A stretch of DNA of 64,000 bases, taken from NCBI GenBank assembly GCA_040191315.1, contig JAWJLM010000019.1, positions 1-64,000 of the forward strand, given 5' to 3'. The stretch is from Bacillaceae bacterium S4-13-56 (lineage in GTDB: Bacteria > Bacillota > Bacilli > Bacillales > JAWJLM01). The stretch's first letter is position 1. Each line of letters opens with the position of its first letter. Of the stretch, positions 56,043-63,941 are shown piece by piece. The position numbers and the translations under genes are program-made. The notes under the pieces were generated by a model. That model saw nothing but the letters and a program-made list of their open reading frames with translations. It did not search any database and was not told the DNA's origin.

Positions 56043-56830
56043 ATACAGTAATAGGGCAATATGTACCTGGTGATTCATGGATTCATAGGTTAGACCCACG
56101 AACTAAAATTTCAGTTGTATTCTTTTTCATTATCATCATTTTTATGGCTAATAACGCCTATACCTATGGACTACTTTCCATTTTTTCTTTATATGCGGCT
56201 TTTCTAACGAAAATTCATCCGACATTTATTCTAAAGGGACTAAAGCCTGTTTGGTTTTTAATAGCCTTTACTTTTATCCTTCATTTGCTTGTTACAAAGC
56301 AAGGGGATGTGGTTTTTAATCTATTTGGATTTAAAATTTATGATGAAGCCATTTATCAAGGAGTTAGAATTTCTATAAGATTTTTCTTGTTAATTTTAAT
56401 GACATCCTTGCTAACCTTAACAACTACTCCTATTGAAATTACCGATGCAATAGAAAGCATGCTTCGGCCATTAAAGAAAATTAAATTTCCTGTACACGAA
56501 CTGGCTTTAATGATGTCTATCTCACTGCGGTTTATACCTACTTTAATGCAGGAAGCAGAAAAAATTTCTCATGCTCAGGCATCAAGAGGAGTTGATTTGG
56601 CTTCAGGGCCATTTCGCGAAAGACTAAGAGCTGTTGTACCATTGTTAATCCCCTTATTTGTTAGTGCATTTAAAAGGGCAGAGGAATTGGCGATGGCCAT
56701 GGAAGCTCGCGGATACCGTGGAGGAGAAGGAAGAACAAGTTTACGTGAACTTGTTCTTAAGAGAAATGATTATCTCTCTATGCTAAGTTTAGTCATTTTA
56801 TTTATTGCATTACTTATATTGCGCAAATAA
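56039..56830 (+). CDS. ecfT: ECF transporter transmembrane subunit EcfT
   Basis: The 263-residue membrane protein has about five hydrophobic helices and the two cytoplasmic Ala-Arg-Gly coupling motifs, ASRGVD (about 181-186) and EARGYRG (about 222-228). These dock on the ATPases. Its ATG overlaps the ecfA2 stop. Confidence 0.96.
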   Translation: MNTVIGQYVPGDSWIHRLDPRTKISVVFFFIIIIFMANNAYTYGLLSIFSLYAAFLTKIHPTFILKGLKPVWFLIAFTFILHLLVTKQGDVVFNLFGFKIYDEAIYQGVRISIRFFLLILMTSLLTLTTTPIEITDAIESMLRPLKKIKFPVHELALMMSISLRFIPTLMQEAEKISHAQASRGVDLASGPFRERLRAVVPLLIPLFVSAFKRAEELAMAMEARGYRGGEGRTSLRELVLKRNDYLSMLSLVILFIALLILRK

Positions 56831-56843
56831 GCAGGTGGTTTGT

Positions 56844-57584
56844 ATGAAAAGAATGAAATTCACGATCTCCTATGATGGAACTTTCTTTTCTGGTTACCAG
56901 GTTCAGCCTAATGGTAGAACTGTTCAAGAGGAAATAGAAAAGGTTCTAACCAGGATTCATAAAGGGGAGTTTACACGTATTACAGCTTCTGGGAGAACAG
57001 ATGCGGGAGTACACGCCAAAGGACAAGTCATACATTTTGATACAAAATTAAACATCTCCTCTGATAAGTGGATTCGTGCATTACAATCTATGTTGCCACC
57101 AGACATTGTTGTGTTAGATGTAGAAGAAGTTTCCGATAGGTTCCATGCGAGATTTGATGTAATAGAAAAGGAATACAGATATCGAGTGCTCACACGTAAC
57201 CATCCTGACGTTTTTCGTAGAAATTTTGTCTATCATTACCCTGGAAAATTAAATGAATCTTCCATGCAAGAAGCTTGTCAATTGTTTAAGGGAGAGCATG
57301 ATTTCTCTTCCTTCTGTGGGAGTAATTCTATGATTAAAGGTGACAAAATAAGGACTATTTTTGACTGCAAATGTGAGGAAATAGAGGATGAGATCGTTTT
57401 TATCATTCGTGGAAATGGGTTTTTATATAATATGGTGAGAATCATAGTAGGTACCCTATTAGAAATTGGCAGGGGTGAGTATGGTCCTAGCCAAGTATTA
57501 GAAATAATAAAAGCAAAGGATCGACAAGTTGCTGGTAAAACAGCACCAGCACATGGCCTGATTTTGTGGGAAGTGAAGTATTGA
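56844..57584 (+). CDS. truA: tRNA pseudouridine(38-40) synthase TruA
   Basis: The 246-residue enzyme has catalytic Asp53 in ASGRTDAGVHAKGQV. Conserved EKEYRYRV, HDFSSF and the RGNGFLYNMVRIIVGTLLEIG core are present. AGGTGG lies 5 nt before the ATG at 56844. Starts farther upstream lie in ecfT. It follows ecfT by 13 bp. Confidence 0.97.
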   Translation: MKRMKFTISYDGTFFSGYQVQPNGRTVQEEIEKVLTRIHKGEFTRITASGRTDAGVHAKGQVIHFDTKLNISSDKWIRALQSMLPPDIVVLDVEEVSDRFHARFDVIEKEYRYRVLTRNHPDVFRRNFVYHYPGKLNESSMQEACQLFKGEHDFSSFCGSNSMIKGDKIRTIFDCKCEEIEDEIVFIIRGNGFLYNMVRIIVGTLLEIGRGEYGPSQVLEIIKAKDRQVAGKTAPAHGLILWEVKY

Positions 57585-57616
57585 TAAAAAACAACGTGTC
57601 CTGGTGTAACATTTTC

Positions 57617-57644
57617 TTGACAGGACCCATGTAAGTATTATAAT
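57617..57644 (+). promoter_or_regulatory. SigA promoter of rplM-rpsI
   Basis: TTGACA at 57617-57622 and TATAAT at 57639-57644 are separated by 16 bp. Confidence 0.9.
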
Positions 57645-57650
57645 ATGATC

Positions 57651-57745
57651 TATGGCATTTTATTTTTATTTCACGATTAGCCCCGGAAATCTATTCGTGT
57701 CGAGATAAAATATAGTTTTTGGAACAATCGAGAATTAGGAGGGAA
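57651..57745 (+). ncRNA. L13 (rplM) leader
   Basis: The roughly 100-nt leader has CATTTTATTTTTATTTC paired in part with GATAAAATATAG, around GCCCCGGAAATCTATTCGTG. This resembles the known Bacillus L13 leader, which represses rplM-rpsI. The assignment rests on position and partial pairing. Confidence 0.65.
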
Positions 57746-57749
57746 AACC

Positions 57750-58187
57750 ATGCGCTCAACTTTCATGGCGAATGAAAACAACGTGGAACGTAAGTGGTAT
57801 GTTGTAGATGCAGAAGGACAAACGCTAGGTCGTCTAGCAAGTGAAATAGCATCTATCCTACGTGGAAAGAACAAGCCAACTTATACACCGCATGTAGATA
57901 CAGGTGATCATGTAATCATCGTTAATGCATCAAAAATTGAATTAACAGGTAATAAACTACAAGATAAGATTTACTACCGTCACTCCAATCACCCAGGTGG
58001 TTTAAAGCAACGTACAGCTGATGAAATGCGTACAAAATACTCAGAGCAAATGCTTGAGTTAGCTATTAAAGGAATGCTTCCAAAGGGTAGCCTTGGACGT
58101 GAAATGGCTAAGAAACTTCATGTTTATGCAGGTGCAGAACACAAGCATGAAGCACAAAAACCAGAAGTGTACACACTTCGAGGATAA
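57750..58187 (+). CDS. rplM: 50S ribosomal protein L13
   Basis: The 145-residue protein reads [20 protein letters not shown] and has [30 protein letters not shown] precedes the ATG. It is followed by rpsI after 18 bp. Confidence 0.98.
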   Translation: MRSTFMANENNVERKWYVVDAEGQTLGRLASEIASILRGKNKPTYTPHVDTGDHVIIVNASKIELTGNKLQDKIYYRHSNHPGGLKQRTADEMRTKYSEQMLELAIKGMLPKGSLGREMAKKLHVYAGAEHKHEAQKPEVYTLRG

Positions 58188-58205
58188 TCTAAAGGAGGTT
58201 AAAAC

Positions 58206-58598
58206 GTGGCACAAGTTCAATATATCGGTACTGGACGTCGCAAAAGCTCAGTTGCTCGTGTGCGCTTAGTTCCAGGAACAGGGAAAGTAATCGTTAACGA
58301 TCGTAGTGCAGAAGACTACTTTCCATATGAAACACTTCGTGTAATCTTAAATCAACCATTAGCTGCAACTGAAACAGAAGGTAGCTATGATGTATATGTA
58401 AATGTAACTGGTGGTGGGTTCACTGGCCAAGCTGGTGCAGTTCGTCACGGGATTGCTCGTGCATTGCTTCAAGCAGACCCTGAATATCGTCCAGTATTAA
58501 AGCGTGAAGGACTTCTAACTCGTGATGCTCGTATGAAAGAACGTAAGAAATACGGTCTTAAAGCAGCACGTCGTGCACCACAGTTCTCTAAGCGTTAA
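58206..58598 (+). CDS. rpsI: 30S ribosomal protein S9
   Basis: The 130-residue protein ends in the P-site-tRNA-contacting tail [17 protein letters not shown]. It also has [20 protein letters not shown] start, AAAGGAGGT upstream. Confidence 0.98.
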   Translation: MAQVQYIGTGRRKSSVARVRLVPGTGKVIVNDRSAEDYFPYETLRVILNQPLAATETEGSYDVYVNVTGGGFTGQAGAVRHGIARALLQADPEYRPVLKREGLLTRDARMKERKKYGLKAARRAPQFSKR

Positions 58599-58631
58599 TC
58601 GATCGAAGACATTTTATACTCTATCAGACAG

Positions 58632-58668
58632 ACTGGTTAGCCCATCCGAGGTTAACCAGTTTTTTTTA
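58632..58668 (+). terminator. Terminator after rpsI
   Basis: ACTGGTTA at 58632-58639 pairs with TAACCAGT at 58653-58660 and ends in eight T residues. Confidence 0.92.
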
Positions 58669-58671
58669 CAG

Positions 58672-58740
58672 ATAGGAAGGTATGTAACTTTCCTATCTGC
58701 ATAAGTGCAACAGACCTGCTTCGGTTTATACGATCTTATT
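58672..58740 (+). repeat. Interspersed repeat family C, copy C3 (partial)
   Basis: ATAGGAAGGTATGTAACTTT, then CCTATCTGCATAAGTGCAAC, match the first half of C1 (8537-8572). It sits directly after the rpsI terminator and before array 3. Confidence 0.7.
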
Positions 58741-58767
58741 CTTCAAAGTGTTTTCTGCTATTTGTCA

Positions 58768-59094
58768 AAGCTCAAATTCTTACTTATATGATCAATATGT
58801 TATTGTTATGATCATTTTTTATATCCAATGCGCGGAATTCATGAGGTATATGCTCAAATTTTTTGGTTTTATGCACTGCTTTTTTAGTTAAATGCTCAAC
58901 ACTACTTCTGTATGCTCAAATCGTTATTTGTACGTTCAACTTTTAGTCCTTATGCTAAACTTTACCTTCCCTTTCCAACTTTTATGGTCAACTTTCAAAG
59001 GTAAAGTGCAGTTTCTCATATTCCTTGCGCAGATATACTCCTATAAGCTCACTACATCCTCTTTCAGGGTAATCTTCCATATTGTATGCTCAGT
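58768..59094 (+). repeat. Array 3: degenerate repeat with 20-21 bp period, core TATGCTCAA
   Basis: The G of a GCTCAA-like core (variants GATCAA, GCTAAA, GTTCAA, GCACT) lies at 58770, 58790, 58810, 58830, 58852, 58873, 58894, 58914, 58934 and 58954. A weak unit follows at 58974. Further copies are at 58986, 59008, 59027, 59047 and 59088, the last two separated by two periods. T-rich stretches follow most cores. Most steps are 20-22 bp. The array ends about 75 bp before the SigE-type promoter of cwlD. Confidence 0.78.
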
Positions 59095-59165
59095 TTTTAG
59101 AGAGAAAAATTTTCGGCTTACAAGTTTATCTCTCCTCAAAAAAAGACATCCTGTAAAGGAGCTTG

Positions 59166-59194
59166 TCATATTAAGAAATCTTGTCCCATATAGT
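59166..59194 (+). promoter_or_regulatory. SigE-type sporulation promoter of cwlD
   Basis: TCATATT at 59166-59172 and CATATAGT at 59187-59194 are separated by 14 bp. This fits the mother-cell SigE consensus (KMATATT-N14-CATACAHT) with few mismatches. B. subtilis cwlD is known to be SigE-dependent. Confidence 0.75.
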
Positions 59195-59222
59195 ATTAGG
59201 GAAGAACAAGGGGGAGCGTAAT

Positions 59223-59954
59223 ATGAAAAAGAAATGGATATACCATGGAGGATGGATATTAGGGACTTTATTGGTTATTTACTTAATATCCACTCAAGCC
59301 AATGCAAAATCCACTTGGGGGACATGGTCATTACCTTTGTCAGGTAAAATTATCGTAATAGATGCTGGTCACGGGTTTCCTGATGGTGGGGCCGAGGCGC
59401 ATGATCCAGAGAATACCCAAGAAAGCGAAATTACTCTAAAGATATCTAAGATTTTAAGAGACTATTTACAAGAAGCGGGAGCCCTTGTATATATGACCCG
59501 TGAAACAGAGAACGATCTTGCCTCTCCAAACACAAGTGGATACTCTAAAAGGAAGGCAGAGGATATTAGGAAACGTGTAGATATGATTAAAGAATGGGAT
59601 CCGAATTTCTATGTGAGTATCCATTTAAATGCATCTACATCCCCTGAGTGGCGAGGAGCACAGACCTTTTATTATCCAGGAGTAGATAACAGTGAAAAAC
59701 TGGCAAAGCGAATTCAAAGTGAGATTAAAAGGAATTTAGAAAATACCAACCGTGAAACACTCGCTACGAACGGAATCTATATTTTGAAACAAACAAATAT
59801 TCCAGGTGCTCTAGTGGAAGTGGGATTTCTTTCTAACAACCATGAAAGAGAATTATTAAAAACAGGAGAATATCAAGATAAGATGGCTGCCTCCATCTAC
59901 CAAGGGATTTTACGATATGTAACAGAAGTTGAATCATCAAAAAACGAAAATTAA
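59223..59954 (+). CDS. cwlD: N-acetylmuramoyl-L-alanine amidase CwlD (spore cortex)
   Basis: The 243-residue protein has an N-terminal membrane anchor or signal (about 8-26) and an Amidase_3 domain. Zinc and catalytic motifs are DAGHGFPDGGAE, then SIHLNAS, and VEVGFLSN. CwlD prepares muramic delta-lactam in the spore cortex so that germination lysins can act. The ATG at 59223 follows GGGGGAG. A start at 59181 lies inside the promoter. The usual Bacillus neighbour ybaK is absent upstream; array 3 occupies that gap. Confidence 0.95.
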   Translation: MKKKWIYHGGWILGTLLVIYLISTQANAKSTWGTWSLPLSGKIIVIDAGHGFPDGGAEAHDPENTQESEITLKISKILRDYLQEAGALVYMTRETENDLASPNTSGYSKRKAEDIRKRVDMIKEWDPNFYVSIHLNASTSPEWRGAQTFYYPGVDNSEKLAKRIQSEIKRNLENTNRETLATNGIYILKQTNIPGALVEVGFLSNNHERELLKTGEYQDKMAASIYQGILRYVTEVESSKNEN

Positions 59955-59993
59955 GTGAACATGATTTAAATCACTAAGTTCATAATTGAAGTG

Positions 59994-60002
59994 TGTTATA
60001 CT
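59994..60002 (+). promoter_or_regulatory. Extended -10 promoter candidate for salA
   Basis: TGTTATACT at 59994-60002 matches TGnTATAAT in eight of nine positions. No good -35 is present. Confidence 0.4.
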
Positions 60003-60038
60003 ATCCATAATAAACGTCATATAAGGATGGTGAATAAC

Positions 60039-61088
60039 ATGATAACAAAAGAACAGGTACTTGAATTACTTCATCCAATAAACGATCCGTTTTTAAATAA
60101 AACGCTTGAGGAAACTGGTGGGGTTCAGGAAGTAACTATTAAAGAAGAAAAAAATCATGTAAGTGTTAAAATAGGAATCGCACAAGTTAATACTGCTGAA
60201 CAGATGCAGCTTCAACAACAGATTGTGTCCATTCTAAAAAATGCTGGTGCAGCTACTGTTGGCCTGCGTTTTGCCCAATTGCCGCAAGATGTGATTGAAA
60301 AATACGCTCCTCAACCAAAAGAAGATGCTTCATCACTATTAGATGGTAACGTTTCAACCAGATTTGTAGCAATAGCAAGTGGTAAGGGTGGAGTAGGAAA
60401 ATCTACCGTTACAGTAAACCTCGCTGTAGCTTTAGCTCGTTTAGGTAAAAAGGTTGGGATCATTGATGCCGACATTTATGGTTTTAGTGTTCCTGATATG
60501 ATGGGAATTGAGGAAAGACCTGTCGTGCGTGGTGAACGTATTATACCAGTGGAGCGTTTTAGTATAAAAGTTATTTCTATGGGATTTTTTGTAGAGGACA
60601 ACTCCCCTATTATATGGAGAGGACCAATGCTTGGTAAAATGCTAAATAGCTTCTTTAAAGAAGTGGAGTGGGGAGAATTAGATTACCTACTTTTAGACCT
60701 GCCTCCTGGAACAGGTGATGTGGCGCTAGACGTCCATTCTATGCTGCCTTCTTTTAAAGAAATCATTGTCACAACTCCTCATCCGACCGCAGCCTTCGTT
60801 GCAGCAAGAGCAGGACAAATGGCATTAAAGACAGAGCATGAAATTCTAGGTGTGGTGGAAAATATGTCCTATTTTGAAAGTAAGGTAACTGGAGAAAAGG
60901 AATATGTTTTTGGAAAAGGCGGAGGTCAGAAGCTTGCTGATGAGCTTCAAACTGAAGTGCTTGGACAACTTCCATTACAACAGCCTTATGAAGAAGAAGG
61001 CATATTTGCACCTTCTGTTTATCAAGAAGATCATCCAACAGGAAAAATATTTAATAAAATTGCAGAAAAAATAATTGAGCAGTATTAA
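60039..61088 (+). CDS. salA: Mrp/NBP35-family P-loop ATPase SalA
   Basis: The 349-residue protein has an N-terminal MIP18-like domain (about 1-90) and a deviant Walker A SGKGGVGKST at 114-123, then IIDADIYGFSVPDM and LLDLPPGTGDVALD. The CxxC iron-sulfur ligand pair of canonical Mrp carriers is missing: the ENMSYFES region continues without cysteines. This matches B. subtilis SalA, an ATP-responsive regulator of protease genes, as I recall it. A SalA role is therefore more likely than iron-sulfur transfer. AAGGATGGTGA precedes the ATG. Confidence 0.9.
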   Translation: MITKEQVLELLHPINDPFLNKTLEETGGVQEVTIKEEKNHVSVKIGIAQVNTAEQMQLQQQIVSILKNAGAATVGLRFAQLPQDVIEKYAPQPKEDASSLLDGNVSTRFVAIASGKGGVGKSTVTVNLAVALARLGKKVGIIDADIYGFSVPDMMGIEERPVVRGERIIPVERFSIKVISMGFFVEDNSPIIWRGPMLGKMLNSFFKEVEWGELDYLLLDLPPGTGDVALDVHSMLPSFKEIIVTTPHPTAAFVAARAGQMALKTEHEILGVVENMSYFESKVTGEKEYVFGKGGGQKLADELQTEVLGQLPLQQPYEEEGIFAPSVYQEDHPTGKIFNKIAEKIIEQY

Positions 61089-61090
61089 AA

Positions 61091-61236
61091 AAAGCGCCAT
61101 CGCTCTTCGAAACAAGAAAAGCACTTGTTTCTTCGTAGTAGCTCTATGCAGCTTTCCTTACTCGGGGCAAAAACTTCGAAGATAACGGAGGAAGCTTTTT
61201 CGCTGGAGTTAGACAGATTTTTTACTTTCTTATCTT
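61091..61236 (-). repeat. Interspersed repeat family A, copy A6
   Basis: It is in minus orientation and closely matches A1, with GAAAAGCACTTGTTTCT, GCTCTATG-AGCTTTCCTTAC, and TTTTTCGCTGGAG-TAGA in the same order. It fills the gap between the convergent genes salA and gerD. Confidence 0.8.
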
Positions 61237-61238
61237 GA

Positions 61239-61271
61239 AAAAAAACGGAGGGTTTACCTCCGTTTTTTTAT
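61239..61271. terminator. Bidirectional terminator between salA and gerD
   Basis: AAAAACGGAGG pairs with CCTCCGTTTTT across GTTTA, with A-run and T-run on both sides. It can serve both convergent genes. Confidence 0.92.
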
Positions 61272-61921
61272 TGGCCTCCGCCTCCGCCATCACCTTCTCC
61301 ACCACCACTTTCTCCACCGCCAGAACCTTGTTCACCGCCGCCTGATTGCCCACCTTGTCCGCCGCTTTTCTGCATTTCTTCTGCTGCTTTCAATAGTATG
61401 TCGGAAATTTTGGCTTTAAAAACAGGGCTTTCAAAGGTTTCTGTTACTACTTTTTCTAAATGACTGCGGAACTCTTGGCTCTTCACAATCTTTGTTATTT
61501 GTTCCATCATTTGTGGATCCTGGAGAATTTCTAACATTTTGGCTTGATACTCAGAATCGTTCATCAAATCTTTCATCATCTTCTGCTGATCTTCTTCAGT
61601 GGATTTGATAAAAGTCTTAACAAACTCAGGATCTTCAAATAATTTCTTCCAAAATTCCTTTCCTTTATCAGACTGCAGAGAGGCCTCTATTGATTCTTTT
61701 ACTGTAATGGAATCCATTACGAGCATTTGTTGCATCTTCTCATCAGCCATTACTTCCTGAATGGCCTTTTTTCCATCATCTGTTTTGAGCAGATCTACCA
61801 CCATTTTTTTGGTTTCTTCATAGTTCGCTTCTTCACTAGCGCCAGAAGGATTACCGGAACAACCGGTAAAAACTAAAAAAAATAGGGTGGTAAAAACGAT
61901 TACGATGCGTGCACCCATCAT
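61268..61921 (-). CDS. gerD: Spore germination lipoprotein GerD
   Basis: The 217-residue protein has a lipoprotein signal with lipobox LVFTGC (Cys21). A helical central region of about 150 residues follows, with GerD-type acidic and Met-rich segments (LMNDSEYQAKMLEILQDPQM). GerD organises germinant receptors into clusters in the inner spore membrane. The last 28 residues are almost only Gly, Ser, Gln and Glu. AAGGAGTAAAA precedes the double ATG. The gene is convergent with salA and divergent from kbaA. Confidence 0.94.
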   Translation of the reverse strand: MMGARIVIVFTTLFFLVFTGCSGNPSGASEEANYEETKKMVVDLLKTDDGKKAIQEVMADEKMQQMLVMDSITVKESIEASLQSDKGKEFWKKLFEDPEFVKTFIKSTEEDQQKMMKDLMNDSEYQAKMLEILQDPQMMEQITKIVKSQEFRSHLEKVVTETFESPVFKAKISDILLKAAEEMQKSGGQGGQSGGGEQGSGGGESGGGEGDGGGGGQ

Positions 61922-62053
61922 TTTTACTCCTTTCTACTTGAACTGCTACTACGTTTAATTTTAGTTTTAGAACGGAAAATATGCACTGAAAGAGGAAATT
62001 TCATATCGTTCATGTTAAAATACATGTGGATATTGATTATAGGAGGAACCATT

Positions 62054-62653
62054 TTGACGAGCCAAAAATGGGTACGTTTATTTTTTACAACGCTTTTTCT
62101 CGGGGGAGGAGTTACACTTCTAACCAGTTTTTTTGTAAAGAGTTCTGATTATTTGGTTGCTATAGAAGATGGTGACTATTTAAAGCTTTTAGGAACGCTT
62201 TTATATTTTATATTTTTAGGTCTAATCTTTAGTTTAGTTAGCCAAATGGGCTTTTTTGCCTATTTAACCGTTCACCAATTTGGGTTAGGAATGTTTCGGA
62301 AACTATGGAGTCCTGTGCAAATTCTAATTATTGCCTTTACTTTGTTTGATTTAAGTTATTTCCGATATAACCGCTTTGCAAATGAAGGGGATGCATGGAG
62401 TTCTTATGTTGTTGTTCCGATAGTGCTGCTGATCTTTGGCTTATTAGTTTCATATGTAAAAACAAAAGAAACAAATCGTAATGCATTTATTCCTGCCCTG
62501 TTTTTTATGGTAACAGTAACATCAATTGAATGGGTTCCTGCCATTCGGACAAATAATTCTGATTCCATGATGCTCATGCTAGTTACTTTATTAACCTGTA
62601 ACACATACCAGCTACTACTTCTTCATAGAATCAATAAAGATAAGAAGCAATAA
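62054..62653 (+). CDS. kbaA: KinB-signalling pathway activation protein KbaA
   Basis: The 199-residue protein has about six membrane helices and the N-terminal TSQKWVRLFFTTLFLGGGVT typical of KbaA. KbaA supports KinB activation in the sporulation phosphorelay. The TTG at 62054 is 7-8 nt from AGGAGG. An upstream ATG at 62012 reads through that site and is rejected. The gene lies between gerD and pdaB, as in B. subtilis. Confidence 0.93.
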   Translation: MTSQKWVRLFFTTLFLGGGVTLLTSFFVKSSDYLVAIEDGDYLKLLGTLLYFIFLGLIFSLVSQMGFFAYLTVHQFGLGMFRKLWSPVQILIIAFTLFDLSYFRYNRFANEGDAWSSYVVVPIVLLIFGLLVSYVKTKETNRNAFIPALFFMVTVTSIEWVPAIRTNNSDSMMLMLVTLLTCNTYQLLLLHRINKDKKQ

Positions 62654-62660
62654 TGAACTT

Positions 62661-62690
62661 TAAAAGCTCGCCAAGAAAGGCGAGCTTTTA
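62661..62690. terminator. Bidirectional terminator between kbaA and pdaB
   Basis: TAAAAGCTCGCC pairs exactly with GGCGAGCTTTTA, apart from the loop AAGAAA. It lies between convergent stops. Confidence 0.85.
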
Positions 62691-62713
62691 AATGGTATAA
62701 AATATAATAGTTA

Positions 62714-63478
62714 TTAGTCATTAATCTCACTAGAATTAGATTCTGCCTGGGATAAATAATGGCTAATAGGAACAAAGGATAGTTTCTTTTGCTTTAGAAT
62801 GGGAATCATTTCATTTAAGGCTTTATCGGTGTATTTTACGGTGTCAGAAGCATGAAGTAATATTATATCTCCTCCTTTAACCTCTGATACGACTGTATCC
62901 ACAATGGCACTAGTTCCAGGATTACGCCAATCCTCTGTATTTAAGCTCCAGTGGATAACTTTAAATCCTAATTGCTCTGCCAAGGTTAAAATCTCCTTGT
63001 TAAAATGACCATTTGGAGGTCGAACCATAGTTATATCATCGTATCCTAACTTTTTAAAAACTTCCTTTGCGTAGAGTAAATCTTTTCTAACTTGATCTTT
63101 TTCCATCTTTACATAGCTCTTATACCTATAGCCGAGCATTCCTAACTCATGCTTGTCTTCAATAATAGCTTCTAATAAATCAGGATGACGTTCCGCCCAT
63201 TCTCCACTAACGAAAAAGGTAGCTTTGACGCCATGCTTGTTTAATGTTTCTAGAATGTCAAGAACACGCTCTTGCCCCCAAGTTATGTTAAAGGTAAGGG
63301 CAATTTCGTTTTCATCTTGTCCACTTTTTAATAAAGCCCTCGGTTCCTCGTCTGAAGAAAATACGGAGTAAGCTCCAGATGTTTCAAAAAATAAATATAA
63401 TGCTGAGAACAGGGAGGCAATCACAACTACCATCCACATTTTCCAGCGATTCCAACGAAAAGTATAAAAATGAGCCAT
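62714..63478 (-). CDS. pdaB: Sporulation polysaccharide deacetylase-family protein PdaB
   Basis: The 254-residue NodB-fold protein has an N-terminal membrane anchor (about 13-32). Motif 1 reads ALTFNITWG, so Asn64 replaces the Asp normally acting as base. Motif 2 (DKHELGMLGYRY) lacks the HxxxH metal ligands, as I recall is also true of B. subtilis PdaB. Motif 3 RPPNGHF and motif 4 DIILLHASD are present. PdaB is needed for spore maintenance after sporulation. The start MAHFYTF fits the family, though GGGAG is rather far upstream. Confidence 0.92.
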   Translation of the reverse strand: MAHFYTFRWNRWKMWMVVVIASLFSALYLFFETSGAYSVFSSDEEPRALLKSGQDENEIALTFNITWGQERVLDILETLNKHGVKATFFVSGEWAERHPDLLEAIIEDKHELGMLGYRYKSYVKMEKDQVRKDLLYAKEVFKKLGYDDITMVRPPNGHFNKEILTLAEQLGFKVIHWSLNTEDWRNPGTSAIVDTVVSEVKGGDIILLHASDTVKYTDKALNEMIPILKQKKLSFVPISHYLSQAESNSSEIND

Positions 63479-63543
63479 AGTTTTGTTCTTTCTCCCTTCG
63501 TACAAGCTTACATACTGTAATATATTCATGTGGAAGGAGAGAT

Positions 63544-63615
63544 ATGTCCTACATGGAAAAAAATACTTACCTCCTTTTCATACCGCTACTTCATAAACTT
63601 TTGAAAACTGGTTAG
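63544..63615 (+). CDS. Candidate 23-residue membrane peptide
   Basis: AAGGAGAG at 63534-63541 precedes an ATG that opens a 23-codon frame. The product is MSYMEKNTYLLFIPLLHKLL followed by KTG. The middle is hydrophobic and the ends polar or basic. I do not recognise it. The upstream site is strong, but so short a frame may occur by chance. It lies divergent from pdaB and 38 bp before the next gene. Confidence 0.35.
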   Translation: MSYMEKNTYLLFIPLLHKLLKTG

Positions 63616-63652
63616 AATGAAAAAGAATCTATCAAGGAAGAGGTGAAAGAGG

Positions 63653-63880
63653 TTGATCGGTTTTTTGATTCAAGATATGGAAAAACAAGAAGTTGAATAC
63701 TTATTAAAAAGAGAAATGGATGAATTATTATTTGATTTGCAGGATTCAAGGATAGATCACCTCGTAAAACAAGCTATGGTCGAACGATATGAAGTATTGT
63801 TTGGGCTTTTTAAACGAGTCGCCTCCAATAAAGAATGTATTCGATATATGCTTCCTAAACAAAAACAACAGAGAAGATAG
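63653..63880 (+). CDS. Small helical hypothetical protein
   Basis: The 75-residue product is charged and predicted mostly helical (EVEYLLKREMDELLFDLQDS, VKQAMVERYEVLFGLFKRVA) with a basic C-terminal tail. I do not recognise the family. The TTG at 63653 lies 6 nt after AGAGGTGA. An in-frame ATG at 63677 is the alternative and lacks a good site. Confidence 0.7.
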   Translation: MIGFLIQDMEKQEVEYLLKREMDELLFDLQDSRIDHLVKQAMVERYEVLFGLFKRVASNKECIRYMLPKQKQQRR

Positions 63881-63941
63881 GATTCAAAAAAAGATTGTGA
63901 TATAGTTTGATTGGAAACAATCAGACAAGGAGTGTTAGAAT

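Noticed and set aside
58892-59221. 109-codon reading frame across array 3
   Set aside because: It is built from the periodic repeat, has no ribosome binding site, and runs over the SigE promoter up to the cwlD start.
61941-62010. SigG promoter for gerD on the minus strand
   Set aside because: TGAAAT and CATATTT are present but separated by about 14 bp rather than 17, so the call is not safe.
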